DNA of 32,399 nucleotides from Clostridium sp. (GCA_023663805.1 JAMPGR010000001.1:740249-772647), one strand, 5' to 3'; shown: positions 17,065 through 24,209, numbered from the stretch's first letter. Made by a program: numbers and translations. The notes: a model not told the origin generated them from the sequence alone.

Positions 17065-17103
17065 AACCCCGGACGCTATCCGCGCCCGGGGTTCGTTTAT
17101 TTT
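17065..17103 (+). terminator. Terminator of the glycogen operon
   Basis: Stem AACCCCGG...CCGGGGTT with a 13-nt loop followed by CGTTTATTTT on the plus strand, 36 bp after the GH57 stop codon. A second G/C-rich potential hairpin (CCCCC...GGGGG) sits just upstream near 17031-17051. Confidence 0.75.
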
Positions 17104-17141
17104 GACAAATTGACAAATTGACAAATTGACAAATTGACAAA
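17104..17141. repeat. Tandem repeat of 8-bp unit GACAAATT
   Basis: Four perfect units plus a partial fifth lie between two convergently oriented terminators (operon end on plus, tRNA end on minus). It is non-coding and likely variable by slippage. Confidence 0.85.
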
Positions 17142-17179
17142 AAAAGTCCGGGGAGATTGTCTGACAATCTCCCCGGACT
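17139..17179 (-). terminator. Terminator of the tRNA-Met gene
   Basis: A 17-bp perfect inverted repeat (AGTCCGGGGAGATTGTC and its complement, 17145-17179) is followed on the minus strand by seven T residues. It starts 8 bp after the tRNA 3' end. Confidence 0.88.
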
Positions 17180-17186
17180 GGCTGGG

Positions 17187-17258
17187 TGGCGGGAGCAGGA
17201 CTCGAACCTACGACCTCCAGGTTATGAGCCTGGCGAGCTACCACTGCTCCATCCCGCG
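17187..17258 (-). tRNA. Initiator tRNA-Met (anticodon CAU)
   Basis: The cloverleaf folds completely. The acceptor stem is CGCGGGA/TCCCGC with an unpaired C1 x C72, the D stem GAGC/GCTC has A11-U24, the anticodon loop is CTCATAA in a CCAGG/CCTGG stem, and the T arm is GTAGG-TTCGAGT-CCTGC. The unpaired first acceptor position and A11-U24 identify the initiator type. The CCA end is not encoded (genomic ACCC). The anticodon stem has only two of the three consecutive G-C pairs (A29-U41 replaces one), which is unusual for an initiator. Confidence 0.92.
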
Positions 17259-17272
17259 GTGTTTTTGTATTG

Positions 17273-17304
17273 CAAAATTACTCATTATCTCCGAACCGGC
17301 CAAA
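17273..17304 (-). promoter_or_regulatory. Promoter of the tRNA-Met gene
   Basis: TTTG (17301-17304), 20 bp, TAATTTTG (17273-17280) followed by C on the minus strand. The -7 box ends 14 bp before the mature tRNA 5' end. Confidence 0.8.
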
Positions 17305-17401
17305 TAGATTCGATCGTTTTCGCGTTAAATATAGTTAACAGTACGTCTAATCCCAATTATTTCAGTTATTTTCGCGCTGTCAAAAACAGATTAAATCATA
17401 T

Positions 17402-18571
17402 ATGGAAAACTTCATCTTTTATCCCGCAACGAAATATATCTTCGGCCGCAGCGTCGAAAACCAGGTTGCCTCCCAACTCGAGGCGTTCTCGATGCGTCGC
17501 CCCCTGATAGTCTACGGTATGGGCTCGGTTGTCCGCTCAGGCCTTCTCGACCGGGTTCGCCGTTCTCTGTCCGACGCCGGAATCCCGTTCGCCGAACTCG
17601 GCGGTGTCCAGCCTAATCCGGTCGACACGAAAGTCTACGAGGGGATCGAGGCGGCGCGCGCCGCGGGCTGCGACTCGCTCCTGGCGGTCGGCGGCGGCTC
17701 GGCAATCGATACCGCCAAGGCTATCGCCGCCGGCGTCCCCTACGCCGGCGATTTCTGGGATTTCTACAGCGGGAAGTCGAAGATCGAAACGGCCCTTCCC
17801 GTCGGAGTCATCCTGACGATACCCGCCGCCGGCAGCGAGGGTTCGGGCAACTCGGTTATCACGCGCCTCGACGGACTCCACAAAATCAGCATCCGGACCG
17901 AAAGTGCCCTCCGTCCGCGCTTCGCCCTGCTCGACCCCGAACTGACCTTCACCCTTCCCCCCTACCAGACAGCCGCCGGAATCGCCGACATGATGGCCCA
18001 CATCCTCGAACGATACTTCACTACGACCCCCGACGTCGAGATTACGGACCGCGTCTCCGAGGGTGTCCTGAAGGCGATTATCGAGGAGGCTCCGAAGGTC
18101 ATGGCAAATCCGGAGGATTATCAGGCGCGGGCGAATATCATGTGGAGCGGTACGCTCGCCCACAACGGAATCTGCGGCACCGGCCGCCGCGAGGACTGGG
18201 CGTCGCACGGTCTCGAGCATGAGATCTCGGCCGTCTACGGCGTCACCCACGGCGCCGGCCTAGCCGTTGTCGTTCCGGCCTGGATGACCTTCATGGCGGA
18301 GCATCGCCCGGAGAAGATCGCGCAGTTCGGGCGGCGTGTATTCGACGTCGCCAGCCATGACGACCGGACCGCCGCCCTCGAGGGGATTGAATGTCTGAAA
18401 GGATTCTTTGGGACGCTCGGTCTGCCGGTCACCTTCGCAGGTCTCGGCATCGAGAATCCCGACATCCCCCTGCTGGTCAGGAAAGTCCACGAAAACAAGG
18501 GCGCGACCTTCGGGGGCTACTATCCGGTTACACCCGATGTCTCCGAGGCGATCTACCGGCTGATGCTATGA
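17402..18571 (+). CDS. Iron-containing alcohol dehydrogenase (YqhD/butanol dehydrogenase type)
   Basis: The product is 389 aa, the usual length of the family. The NAD(P)-binding loop is AVGGGSAIDTAKAI (GGGS at 97-100). The metal ligands fall at the YqhD spacing: Asp196, His200, His269 and His283 (GIADMMAH, DWASHGLEHE, GVTHGAG). It should reduce short-chain aldehydes with NADPH in the cytoplasm. The ATG at 17402 follows a ~100-bp leader region with only a weak -7 candidate (TATTTTCG near 17375-17382). Its stop overlaps by 6 bp the stop of the convergent DUF2752 gene, and no terminator is visible between them. Confidence 0.95.
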   Translation: MENFIFYPATKYIFGRSVENQVASQLEAFSMRRPLIVYGMGSVVRSGLLDRVRRSLSDAGIPFAELGGVQPNPVDTKVYEGIEAARAAGCDSLLAVGGGSAIDTAKAIAAGVPYAGDFWDFYSGKSKIETALPVGVILTIPAAGSEGSGNSVITRLDGLHKISIRTESALRPRFALLDPELTFTLPPYQTAAGIADMMAHILERYFTTTPDVEITDRVSEGVLKAIIEEAPKVMANPEDYQARANIMWSGTLAHNGICGTGRREDWASHGLEHEISAVYGVTHGAGLAVVVPAWMTFMAEHRPEKIAQFGRRVFDVASHDDRTAALEGIECLKGFFGTLGLPVTFAGLGIENPDIPLLVRKVHENKGATFGGYYPVTPDVSEAIYRLML

Positions 18572-18955
18572 CAGCGACGGAACCAGATTCCGGACAATCC
18601 ACCATAGAACTATCAGGGCGGCGACCGACAGGGTCGCCGCCCTGCTGTTAAGGGCGAGGAAGAGACGCGGATGGCGGCTGCGGCTGAATTCGGCGAAGAG
18701 ATAGAGCGCGACGACCGGCAGGGAGATGACCATCACGGCGTTGGCGCGCAGAGCCGCTGTCAGATTGCCGTGGAGCAGGGCGTGTATCGCCCGCTGGGAG
18801 CCGCATCCAGGGCAGTCGAAGCCGGTCAGTACGCGGAACATGCAGCGGGGCATCCACCATGTCTCCATCGGGTCGAAAACCGCATAGATGACTCCCAGGA
18901 CCGCCACAACCGCGACGGCCACAAGGATAATGGCGCGACGGGCTGTCGTCGTCAC
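18566..18955 (-). CDS. DUF2752 family membrane protein
   Basis: The product is 129 aa with three hydrophobic segments (about 8-28, 64-86, 106-124) and the family hallmark FDCPGCGSQRAIHALLHG (46-63), in which two cysteines could bind metal or form a redox pair. The function is unknown. It starts with GTG at 18955, overlapping the TGA of the GYF-dispanin gene (GTGA), so it is the last gene of the dtd operon. DUF2752 and dispanin-like proteins are often neighbours in Bacteroidetes (from memory), which suggests they act together at the membrane (inference). Confidence 0.88.
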   Translation of the reverse strand: MTTTARRAIILVAVAVVAVLGVIYAVFDPMETWWMPRCMFRVLTGFDCPGCGSQRAIHALLHGNLTAALRANAVMVISLPVVALYLFAEFSRSRHPRLFLALNSRAATLSVAALIVLWWIVRNLVPSLS

Positions 18956-19500
18956 AGTGCCGAGGCCATCTGAATCAGCATCATGACCGGAGTCATCACG
19001 ATGCCGAGAGTGAAGGCGGAGATTATCCAGAGTTCGGTATTGGCCGAACAGCGGCGGGCCTCCTCGAACCGGCCGGCCGAATTGAGCGAATTGACCTTGG
19101 CCGACATGAATATCGCGACAATCCCGAGGGGAACACAGCAGAGGAGCGTCACGACAATGCTCCAGCCGAGATAACTCGGCGCATAACGGCTGGTGTCGGG
19201 GCGTGCGAGTTGTCCGACCTGTCCGACCTGTCCGACCTGTCCGACCTGTCCGACCTGTCCGACCTGTCCGACCTGTCTGACCTGTCCGACTTGTCCGATC
19301 TGTCCGACCTCCTCCTCCTGGAGCGGCGGCGGTGTCGCGGCGGCGAACTCGGGGAGTTCGCAGATGGGAATCCAGTCGGGCAATCCCTTGCGCCAGACGG
19401 GGGTGTCGGCCGGAAGGTCCATCGCGAGAATCTCCCCGAAAAGGAAGGATCGCTCCGACGGCTGGCCGTCGATTATAATCCAGTATTTCGTTTCGTTCAT
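18952..19500 (-). CDS. GYF_2/DUF4339 and CD225/dispanin domain membrane protein with Gly-Gln-Val repeat linker
   Basis: The product is 182 aa. Residues 5-50 (YWIIIDGQPSERSF...DTPVWRKGLPDWIPICELPEF) are a GYF_2/DUF4339 domain. Residues 65-98 are about eleven copies of the tripeptide GQV (one RQV, one IGQ variant). Residues 107-182 (LGWSIVVTLLCCVPLGIVAIF...AKVNSLNSAGRFEEARR) form a CD225/dispanin domain with two membrane segments, related to eukaryotic IFITM proteins. The linker is encoded by a 9-bp DNA tandem repeat, so its length may vary between strains without frameshift. It starts 4 bp after the deoC stop codon and overlaps the DUF2752 gene. The role is unknown, probably membrane-associated. 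Confidence 0.87.
   Translation of the reverse strand: MNETKYWIIIDGQPSERSFLFGEILAMDLPADTPVWRKGLPDWIPICELPEFAAATPPPLQEEEVGQIGQVGQVRQVGQVGQVGQVGQVGQVGQVGQLARPDTSRYAPSYLGWSIVVTLLCCVPLGIVAIFMSAKVNSLNSAGRFEEARRCSANTELWIISAFTLGIVMTPVMMLIQMASAL
19210..19308. repeat. In-frame 9-bp coding tandem repeat (TGTCCGACC), about 11 units
   Basis: The plus strand shows repeated TGTCCGACC, read on the minus strand as GGACAGGTC (Gly-Gln-Val). Most units are identical; variants cluster at the gene-proximal end. Copy-number change would lengthen or shorten the GYF-dispanin linker in multiples of three residues. Confidence 0.95.
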
Positions 19501-19504
19501 CCGG

Positions 19505-20389
19505 TCAGAAGAATTTTGTTTCGGTTCCTAGTATGTCGCTCAGGAGGTTGTTGGCCAGGCGGCTGGCGCCGATGCGGAAATATTCGTTCGTCAGCCATTC
19601 GTCGCCGAGCACCTCGCGGATAATCGTCCAGTAGCGGAGAGCCTCGTCGGTTGTCGCGACACCTCCGGCAGCCTTGAAGCCTACACGGTTTCCGGTCTTT
19701 TCGTAGTATTCCTTTATGCACCGGGCCATGACATAAGCCGCTTCGAGCGATGCACCGGGATATTCTTTCCCGGTCGAGGTCTTCAGGAAGTCGGCTCCGG
19801 CATACATCGACAGAATCGATGCCGCGCGGATGTTCCCGGCGGTTTTCAGGGCTCCGGTCTCGAGGATGACTTTCAGTCGGGCGTTGCGGCAGGCTGATTT
19901 GATTTCGCCGATTTCGTCGCATACACCTTCCCAGTCACCGTCGAGGAAATAGCCGACATTCAGGACGATATCGATTTCGTCGGCTCCACCATCGACGGCG
20001 AGAGCGGTTTCGGCGACCTTGACCTCCTCGAAGGTCTGCGACGAGGGGAAGCCGCCGGAGACGCAGGCGATCTCGACCTCCGATACCTCGAGGACGGCGC
20101 GGACAACCTGTGCGAAGTTAGGGTAGACACAGATAGCGGCAACGTTGGGGAGTTCGGGGTGTTCCTCCTCGAAGGCGTTGACGCGCTCTGTGAAGTCGGC
20201 GACGGAACGGGGGGAGTCGGTCGATTTCAAGGTCGTCAGGTCAATCGAGTTGAAGATTCGCCTGAGGGTCTCGGGATTGCGGTTTTCTTCGAGATGTTTT
20301 TCGAGAATTTCGGCGACGGCGGCCTTGACGGCCTCGTCGTCGGTTGTCACGCGGCTCGCGGCCACGGCAGCCTGGTATTTGTCTGTCAT
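19505..20389 (-). CDS. deoC: Deoxyribose-phosphate aldolase
   Basis: The product is 294 aa. It cleaves 2-deoxyribose 5-phosphate to glyceraldehyde 3-phosphate and acetaldehyde in deoxynucleoside catabolism. Active-site motifs are present: EIDIVLNVG (Asp140), LKVILETG (Lys173), the Schiff-base lysine in DFLKTSTGK (Lys203) and the proton-relay lysine in GFKAAGGV (Lys239). The frame is open further upstream, but MTDKYQAAV at 20389 is the start because the extension runs over the MazG-like gene. It lies 26 bp after the MazG-like gene in the dtd operon. It is longer at the N-terminus than E. coli DeoC (about 260 aa), with an extra helix-rich ~40 residues. Confidence 0.95.
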   Translation of the reverse strand: MTDKYQAAVAASRVTTDDEAVKAAVAEILEKHLEENRNPETLRRIFNSIDLTTLKSTDSPRSVADFTERVNAFEEEHPELPNVAAICVYPNFAQVVRAVLEVSEVEIACVSGGFPSSQTFEEVKVAETALAVDGGADEIDIVLNVGYFLDGDWEGVCDEIGEIKSACRNARLKVILETGALKTAGNIRAASILSMYAGADFLKTSTGKEYPGASLEAAYVMARCIKEYYEKTGNRVGFKAAGGVATTDEALRYWTIIREVLGDEWLTNEYFRIGASRLANNLLSDILGTETKFF

Positions 20390-20415
20390 ATCGGTTTCTT
20401 GTTGGTTATTTCGGG

Positions 20416-20778
20416 TTAGGGTTTTAGTTCGGTCAGTTTCGGATTGTCGCGGTGGCGCGTTGCGTCGCGCAGGGTCTTCTTCGCGATATTGCGGCCGACG
20501 GCGTCGGCGAGGTCGACGCCGGTCTGGTTTGCGATTGCCGCGACAACCCAGATAACGTCGGCGAGTTCGTCGGCGAGCGCATCGGGGTTCTCCCCCTCTT
20601 TGAACGACTGGTCGCCGTAGCGGCGGGCCATAACGCGGGCGACCTCGCCGACCTCCTCGGTCAGCACGGCCATGTTCGTCAGCGGGGAGAAATAGCGGAC
20701 GCCGACCGTCGTTATCCACCGGTCGACCCTCTGCTGGAGCCCGCGCAGGGTTATATCTTCGTTGTCGCGGAAGTTCAT
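20416..20778 (-). CDS. MazG-like nucleotide pyrophosphohydrolase
   Basis: The product is 120 aa with one MazG/all-alpha NTP pyrophosphatase domain. The metal-binding pattern is present: LTEEVGEVARV (Glu41, Glu42, Glu45) and ADELADVIWVV (Glu71, Asp74). It should hydrolyse a (d)NTP to the monophosphate and PPi, as a house-cleaning or nucleotide-pool enzyme in the cytoplasm. The ATG at 20778 overlaps the TGA of dtd (ATGA). Together with dtd and deoC it forms a small nucleotide and translation quality-control cluster that I believe is conserved in Bacteroidetes. Confidence 0.92.
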   Translation of the reverse strand: MNFRDNEDITLRGLQQRVDRWITTVGVRYFSPLTNMAVLTEEVGEVARVMARRYGDQSFKEGENPDALADELADVIWVVAAIANQTGVDLADAVGRNIAKKTLRDATRHRDNPKLTELKP

Positions 20779-21230
20779 TCCTTCAGTCGTGAGTCGATTA
20801 TAATCGTTACGGGGCCGTCGTTGACAAGAGAGATTTTCATGTCCGCACCGAAGACCCCGCGGCCAACGGGACGGGCGGCTACAGCGGCGAGGCGGTCGCA
20901 GTAGGCCTCGTAGAGGGGGAGGGCAACGTCGGGGCGGGCGGCGCGGATATACGACGGGCGGTTTCCCCGGCGGGTCGAGGCTGTCAGGGTAAACTGGCTG
21001 ACGGCCACGACGCCGAGCGCCGGGTTATCGGTCAGGGCGCGGTTCATAACCCCGGCCTCGTCGTCGAAGACACGCAGCGAGGCGGTCTTCGCCGCGAGCC
21101 AGTCGGCATCGTCGGGCGTGTCGCCGGTCTCGACGCCGACGAGTATCATCAGTCCCGGCCCGATGGCCGAGACCAGCCGTCCGTCGACGGCGACAGACGC
21201 TTCGAGTACACGTTGGATCACCAGTCTCAT
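20775..21230 (-). CDS. dtd: D-aminoacyl-tRNA deacylase
   Basis: The product is 151 aa, matching the family length. It hydrolyses D-aminoacyl-tRNAs (and Gly-tRNA-Ala) to keep D-amino acids out of protein. It contains the two DTD active-site motifs: SQFTL (78-82) and the NDGPVT (137-142) Gly-cisPro loop that crosses the dimer interface. The start is the ATG at 21230 (MRLVIQRV, the canonical DTD N-terminus). A longer TTG-initiated frame begins inside the -7 promoter element and is rejected. It is the first gene of a five-gene operon running to 18566. Confidence 0.96.
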   Translation of the reverse strand: MRLVIQRVLEASVAVDGRLVSAIGPGLMILVGVETGDTPDDADWLAAKTASLRVFDDEAGVMNRALTDNPALGVVAVSQFTLTASTRRGNRPSYIRAARPDVALPLYEAYCDRLAAVAARPVGRGVFGADMKISLVNDGPVTIIIDSRLKE

Positions 21231-21257
21231 AAAATCCTGTCGTTTCGGTTCAATCGA

Positions 21258-21265
21258 CAAAGTTA
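21258..21265 (-). promoter_or_regulatory. -7 promoter element of the dtd operon
   Basis: TAACTTTG on the minus strand fits TAnnTTTG and lies 28 bp upstream of the dtd ATG. A clear -33 box is not visible. Confidence 0.6.
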
Positions 21266-21300
21266 GTCAATCCCGCGGAATATCCCCTAAAAAACGAGCG

Positions 21301-21326
21301 AAAAAAAGAGCCCCCGGCGGGGGCTC
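21301..21326 (-). terminator. Terminator of the NlpE-like lipoprotein gene
   Basis: Perfect 8-bp stem GAGCCCCC/GGGGGCTC with a 3-nt loop (21308-21326), followed on the minus strand by seven T residues, 17 bp after the stop codon. Confidence 0.88.
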
Positions 21327-21342
21327 GGTATGTCTGGCGCGG

Positions 21343-21774
21343 TCAGAGCGTTCTCCGGAGAACGTATGGGAGGGCGGTCGGGGCGAAGTCGGCTCCGGTC
21401 ATCGTCAGGGTCGAGTCGGTCGCGATGAAGTATGTGACGGCGGTCGAGTCGTTGTCGGACTGGAGGGTGAAGACGACGGCGTTGGGGTCGGTCGGTGTTC
21501 CGGTCGAGATAGCGACCTGTCCCTGGTCGAGCGTGGTCGCGGCGTCGTTGCCTGGGACATCGGTTCGCATCGAGTAGACCGCTTCGGTCTCGGAGTATGG
21601 GGTAACGGCGACGGTGTAGAGGATGCCGGGAGCGTCGGCTGCGGGGACTGTTCCCTGGTAGATCGCGGGATAGCCGGGAGCCTTCGCGGTATCGGCGGCG
21701 GTGCCGGCTTTCGGGGAGCAAGCTCCGAGGAGGAGGGCTGCGGAAGTGGCAGCCATAAAAATCATCTTTTTCAT
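21343..21774 (-). CDS. NlpE-like (copper resistance protein N-terminal domain) lipoprotein
   Basis: The product is 143 aa. The N-terminus MKKMIFMAATSAALLLGAC has a lipobox (LGAC, lipidated Cys19), so the protein is an outer- or inner-membrane lipoprotein. The rest (YQGTVPAADAPGILYTVAV...YSMRTDVPG...TLTMTGADF) follows the pattern of the NlpE N-terminal small beta-barrel (GTLPCADCPGI...). The CxxC seen in E. coli NlpE is replaced by AADAP, so it should not bind copper by that motif. NlpE in E. coli signals envelope stress; the role here is unknown. The start is the ATG before KKMIFM; an upstream frame extension lacks sense. It ends with a strong terminator. Confidence 0.75.
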   Translation of the reverse strand: MKKMIFMAATSAALLLGACSPKAGTAADTAKAPGYPAIYQGTVPAADAPGILYTVAVTPYSETEAVYSMRTDVPGNDAATTLDQGQVAISTGTPTDPNAVVFTLQSDNDSTAVTYFIATDSTLTMTGADFAPTALPYVLRRTL

Positions 21775-21864
21775 AGTTGTCAGTGTTATTTCAGGTTTCT
21801 GTCGAGAAGTATAACACACGACGGCGCAAAATCGTTCGATTCGGCTCGAAAGGACACAAAAAAA

Positions 21865-21961
21865 GGGTAAGCTGACTGCATCGCACTGCTACAACCCGAT
21901 ACCGTTGCTTCGATCATGACCTGGCGGAGTTTTCGGGGAGCTAGTCGTGCAGGACTTACCC
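21865..21961 (-). ncRNA. ffs: Signal recognition particle RNA (4.5S-type, Bacteroidetes form)
   Basis: A 97-nt minus-strand segment begins GGGTAAG and ends CTTACCC, so the ends pair, and it folds into one long imperfect hairpin. Its apical region CCAGGTCATGATCGAAGCAACGG corresponds to the SRP domain IV (the Ffh-binding symmetric loop with 5' TCA and 3' AGCA and a GATC-type tetraloop). GTCCTGCACGAC and GATGCAGTC-type strands complete the stem. A TTTTTTT run follows immediately as terminator, and a near-perfect promoter stands just upstream. The RNA partners with Ffh to target nascent membrane proteins. Confidence 0.85.
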
Positions 21962-21966
21962 GACTG

Positions 21967-21997
21967 CAAAATTACAACAAAATTCCGACCCGGCAAA
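21967..21997 (-). promoter_or_regulatory. Promoter of the SRP RNA gene
   Basis: TTTG (21994-21997), 19 bp, TAATTTTG (21967-21974) followed by C on the minus strand, ending 6 bp before the RNA 5' end. The structure is nearly the same as that of the tRNA-Met promoter. Confidence 0.82.
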
Positions 21998-22032
21998 TTT
22001 TTTCGCGAAAAAACGCGCTCAGCTTCAGTTCA

Positions 22033-22098
22033 GCTTCGCTAAAACTCAGCGCTACTCCAAAAAAAGTTTTTTTGAAAAGCACTGAGTTTCAGCGAAGC
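22033..22098 (-). terminator. Long imperfect hairpin after the fructokinase gene, probable terminator
   Basis: Arms of 21 nt (GCTTCGCTAAAACTCAGCGCT at 22033-22053 and its near-complement at 22078-22098) enclose a second palindrome, CAAAAAAAGTTTTTTTG (22058-22074). It begins 8 bp after the fructokinase stop codon and stands before the SRP RNA promoter. The T-run following on the minus strand is only six and ~10-20 bp away, so it may also be a processed or regulatory structure. Confidence 0.55.
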
Positions 22099-22105
22099 AG
22101 GTTTT

Positions 22106-23008
22106 TCAGCCGATCAGCTCGGGCGGGAGGACGGGCATGGCGCCCTGGCGGGTACAGACGAAGGCGGAGACTTCGACGGCTTTGCGGTGGGCTTCAGCGA
22201 CAGATTTCCCTTTCAGGAGGCTGGCGATAAAGGCGGCGGTGAAGGAGTCGCCGGCGCCGACGGTGTCGGCGACTTCGACTTTCGGTGTTGGCTGGAATGA
22301 AACGGAGCCGGGGGTGAAAACATAACTGCCGTTTACGCCGCAGGTCAGGATCAGCATCTTCAGGTTGTATTTGCCGAGAAGGATCCAGCATTTGTCCTGG
22401 AGGTCGATTCCGGGGAAGCCGAAGAGTCGGCTGACCGTCACGAGTTCCTCGTCGTTTATCTTCAGGATATTGCAGCGTTCCATCGAGTCGTTCAGGATCT
22501 CCTTGTTGTAAAAGCCCTGGCGGAGGTTGACGTCGAAGACAACGAGTGTCTCGTCTGTACGGGGCATCGCGTCGAGGAAGCGGCCGATCGTGTTGCGCGA
22601 GACGACGTTGCGCTGGGCCAGCGACCCGAAGCAGAAGGCGCGGGTCCGCTCGGCGAGTTGTTCGAGCAGGGCGGTGTAGGGGATTTTGTCCCAGGCGACA
22701 TTCTCGCGGATATCATACTGTGGAATCCCGGCCTGGTCAATCTCGACCTGGACGGTGCCGGTCGGGTAGGGGACGCGGGCGATCTGGTGGTTCAGCCCTT
22801 TCGAGACGAAATTTTCGATAATCTCGTTGCCGAGCTGGTCCTCGCCGACCGCACTGACAACGCAACTCGGCAGGCCGAACTGCGAGACATGGTAAGCGAA
22901 ATTCGCGGGAGCCCCGCCGATTTTTTTCCCTTCGGGGAGCACATCCCATAGAGCCTCCCCCATACCGACGACAATGCCGCCGTCGCGATTAGTTTCTTTT
23001 GTAGTCAT
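22106..23008 (-). CDS. Fructokinase (PfkB/ribokinase family)
   Basis: The product is 300 aa. It phosphorylates fructose at C6 with ATP. The PfkB signatures are present: GGAPANFAYHVSQFG (31-45), NLRQGFYNKE, and the ATP/anion-hole motif DTVGAGDSFTAAF (248-260) with catalytic Asp254. The GGAPANFA form is typical of bacterial fructokinases rather than ribokinases. The gene is last in a GH32-MFS permease-fructokinase run on the minus strand (13-bp gap to the permease), so it completes breakdown, uptake and activation of fructose. In Bacteroides levan loci the same gene set is present. Confidence 0.93.
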   Translation of the reverse strand: MTTKETNRDGGIVVGMGEALWDVLPEGKKIGGAPANFAYHVSQFGLPSCVVSAVGEDQLGNEIIENFVSKGLNHQIARVPYPTGTVQVEIDQAGIPQYDIRENVAWDKIPYTALLEQLAERTRAFCFGSLAQRNVVSRNTIGRFLDAMPRTDETLVVFDVNLRQGFYNKEILNDSMERCNILKINDEELVTVSRLFGFPGIDLQDKCWILLGKYNLKMLILTCGVNGSYVFTPGSVSFQPTPKVEVADTVGAGDSFTAAFIASLLKGKSVAEAHRKAVEVSAFVCTRQGAMPVLPPELIG

Positions 23009-23021
23009 GGTTACCGGTATA

Positions 23022-24209
23022 TTATTGTTTCTTAATTTTCAGGGTGTAGAACAGGAGGTAGAGAACGCCGAGCGCCATGACGGCCACGGCGCCGTGCTGG
23101 CCGCCGAAGGCGTCGGAGGCGTAGCCCATCGCCAGGGGGAAGACCGTGCCGCCGAACAGACCCATGATCATCAGGCCCGAGACCTCGTTCTGTTCCTTAG
23201 GCGAGCGGTTCAGTGCCTGGGAGAATACGACCGAGAAGATATTCGAGTTGCCGAGACCGACGAGAGCGATGCCGACATAGATAACCGAAATCGAGTCGGC
23301 AAAGAAGAGAATCGCCATAGCCGCGACCATCATCAGGACACTGACGGCGAAGAAAGGCTTCGGAGCGACCTTCCGCAGCAGGAACGCCCCGAGGAGACAT
23401 CCGGCCGTTCGGAAGATGAAGTAGAGACTCGTTGCGAAGCCAGCCTCCTCGAGCGGCAGGGAGAGACGCTCGATCAGGATCTTCGGGGCGATTGTATTTG
23501 TTCCGACATCGATTCCGACGTGGCACATGATCCCGAGGAAGCACAGGAGGATGAACGGACGGCCGAGAAGGCGGAAACACTCGGCGAAACCCGAGGCGCG
23601 GTCGGGTTTCTCCTCGTGGATCGGCGTCGCGGCGAGCATCGAGATCGAAAGGATGCTGACGACGGCGTAGATCGGGAAGAGAACACGCCAGCCGAGACCG
23701 AAGGTGATGACGGCTGTCGTTGCGCCCCAGGCGGCGATAATCGGCGCCAGGAAAGAGGCGATCGCCTTGACGAACTGGCCGAGGGTCAGGGTCGACGCGA
23801 GTTTGTCGGGGGTAATAAGATTGCTGACCAGCGGATTCAGCGAAGTCTGCATCAGCGCGTTGCCGATTCCGAGCATCGAGAAGGTGACGAGCATGACGCC
23901 GTAACTTTCGCCGAAAAGCGGAATAACGAGCGACACGGCGGTCGCGGCGAGCGAAATCAGGACGGTGTTCTTACGTCCGATACGGTTCATCAGCATCCCG
24001 GTCGGGACCGAGAAGATAAGGAACCAGAAGAAGACGAGCGAAGGGAAGAGATTCGCCTCGGAGTCGGTCAGGCCGAGATCCTGCTGGACATAGTTCGAGG
24101 CCGTGCCGACGAGGTCGACGAAGCCCATGGCGAAGAAGCAGAGCATGACGGGGACGATCTGCATCAGGGTGCTTCGTCCGGCGGAATTTGGTGTTGTCGT
24201 TTGTGCCAT
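23022..24209 (-). CDS. MFS sugar transporter, probable inner-membrane fructose permease
   Basis: The product is 395 aa with 12 predicted hydrophobic helices. The MFS loop 2-3 signature is visible in MNRIGRKNTVLIS (about residues 74-86), and FVDLVGTASNYVQQDLGLTDSEANLFPSLVF in the first hairpin resembles the FucP/sugar:H+ symporter group. It should bring fructose released by the GH32 enzyme across the inner membrane. It lies between the GH32 gene (33-bp gap) and the fructokinase gene (13-bp gap), probably in one transcript. Substrate assignment rests on context rather than on specific residues. Confidence 0.88.
   Translation of the reverse strand: MAQTTTPNSAGRSTLMQIVPVMLCFFAMGFVDLVGTASNYVQQDLGLTDSEANLFPSLVFFWFLIFSVPTGMLMNRIGRKNTVLISLAATAVSLVIPLFGESYGVMLVTFSMLGIGNALMQTSLNPLVSNLITPDKLASTLTLGQFVKAIASFLAPIIAAWGATTAVITFGLGWRVLFPIYAVVSILSISMLAATPIHEEKPDRASGFAECFRLLGRPFILLCFLGIMCHVGIDVGTNTIAPKILIERLSLPLEEAGFATSLYFIFRTAGCLLGAFLLRKVAPKPFFAVSVLMMVAAMAILFFADSISVIYVGIALVGLGNSNIFSVVFSQALNRSPKEQNEVSGLMIMGLFGGTVFPLAMGYASDAFGGQHGAVAVMALGVLYLLFYTLKIKKQ

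Noticed and set aside
17104..17141. CRISPR array
   Set aside because: Units are only 8 bp with no spacers; a simple tandem repeat.
19210..19308. CRISPR-like or non-coding satellite
   Set aside because: 9-bp units without spacers that remain in frame within a recognised protein.
20390..20719. 110-codon N-terminal extension of deoC
   Set aside because: Out-of-frame overlap with the MazG-like gene; Arg-rich and without similarity to aldolases.
21343..21774. Copper-binding function of the NlpE-like lipoprotein
   Set aside because: The CxxC of E. coli NlpE is replaced by AADAP, so metal binding by that motif is not supported.
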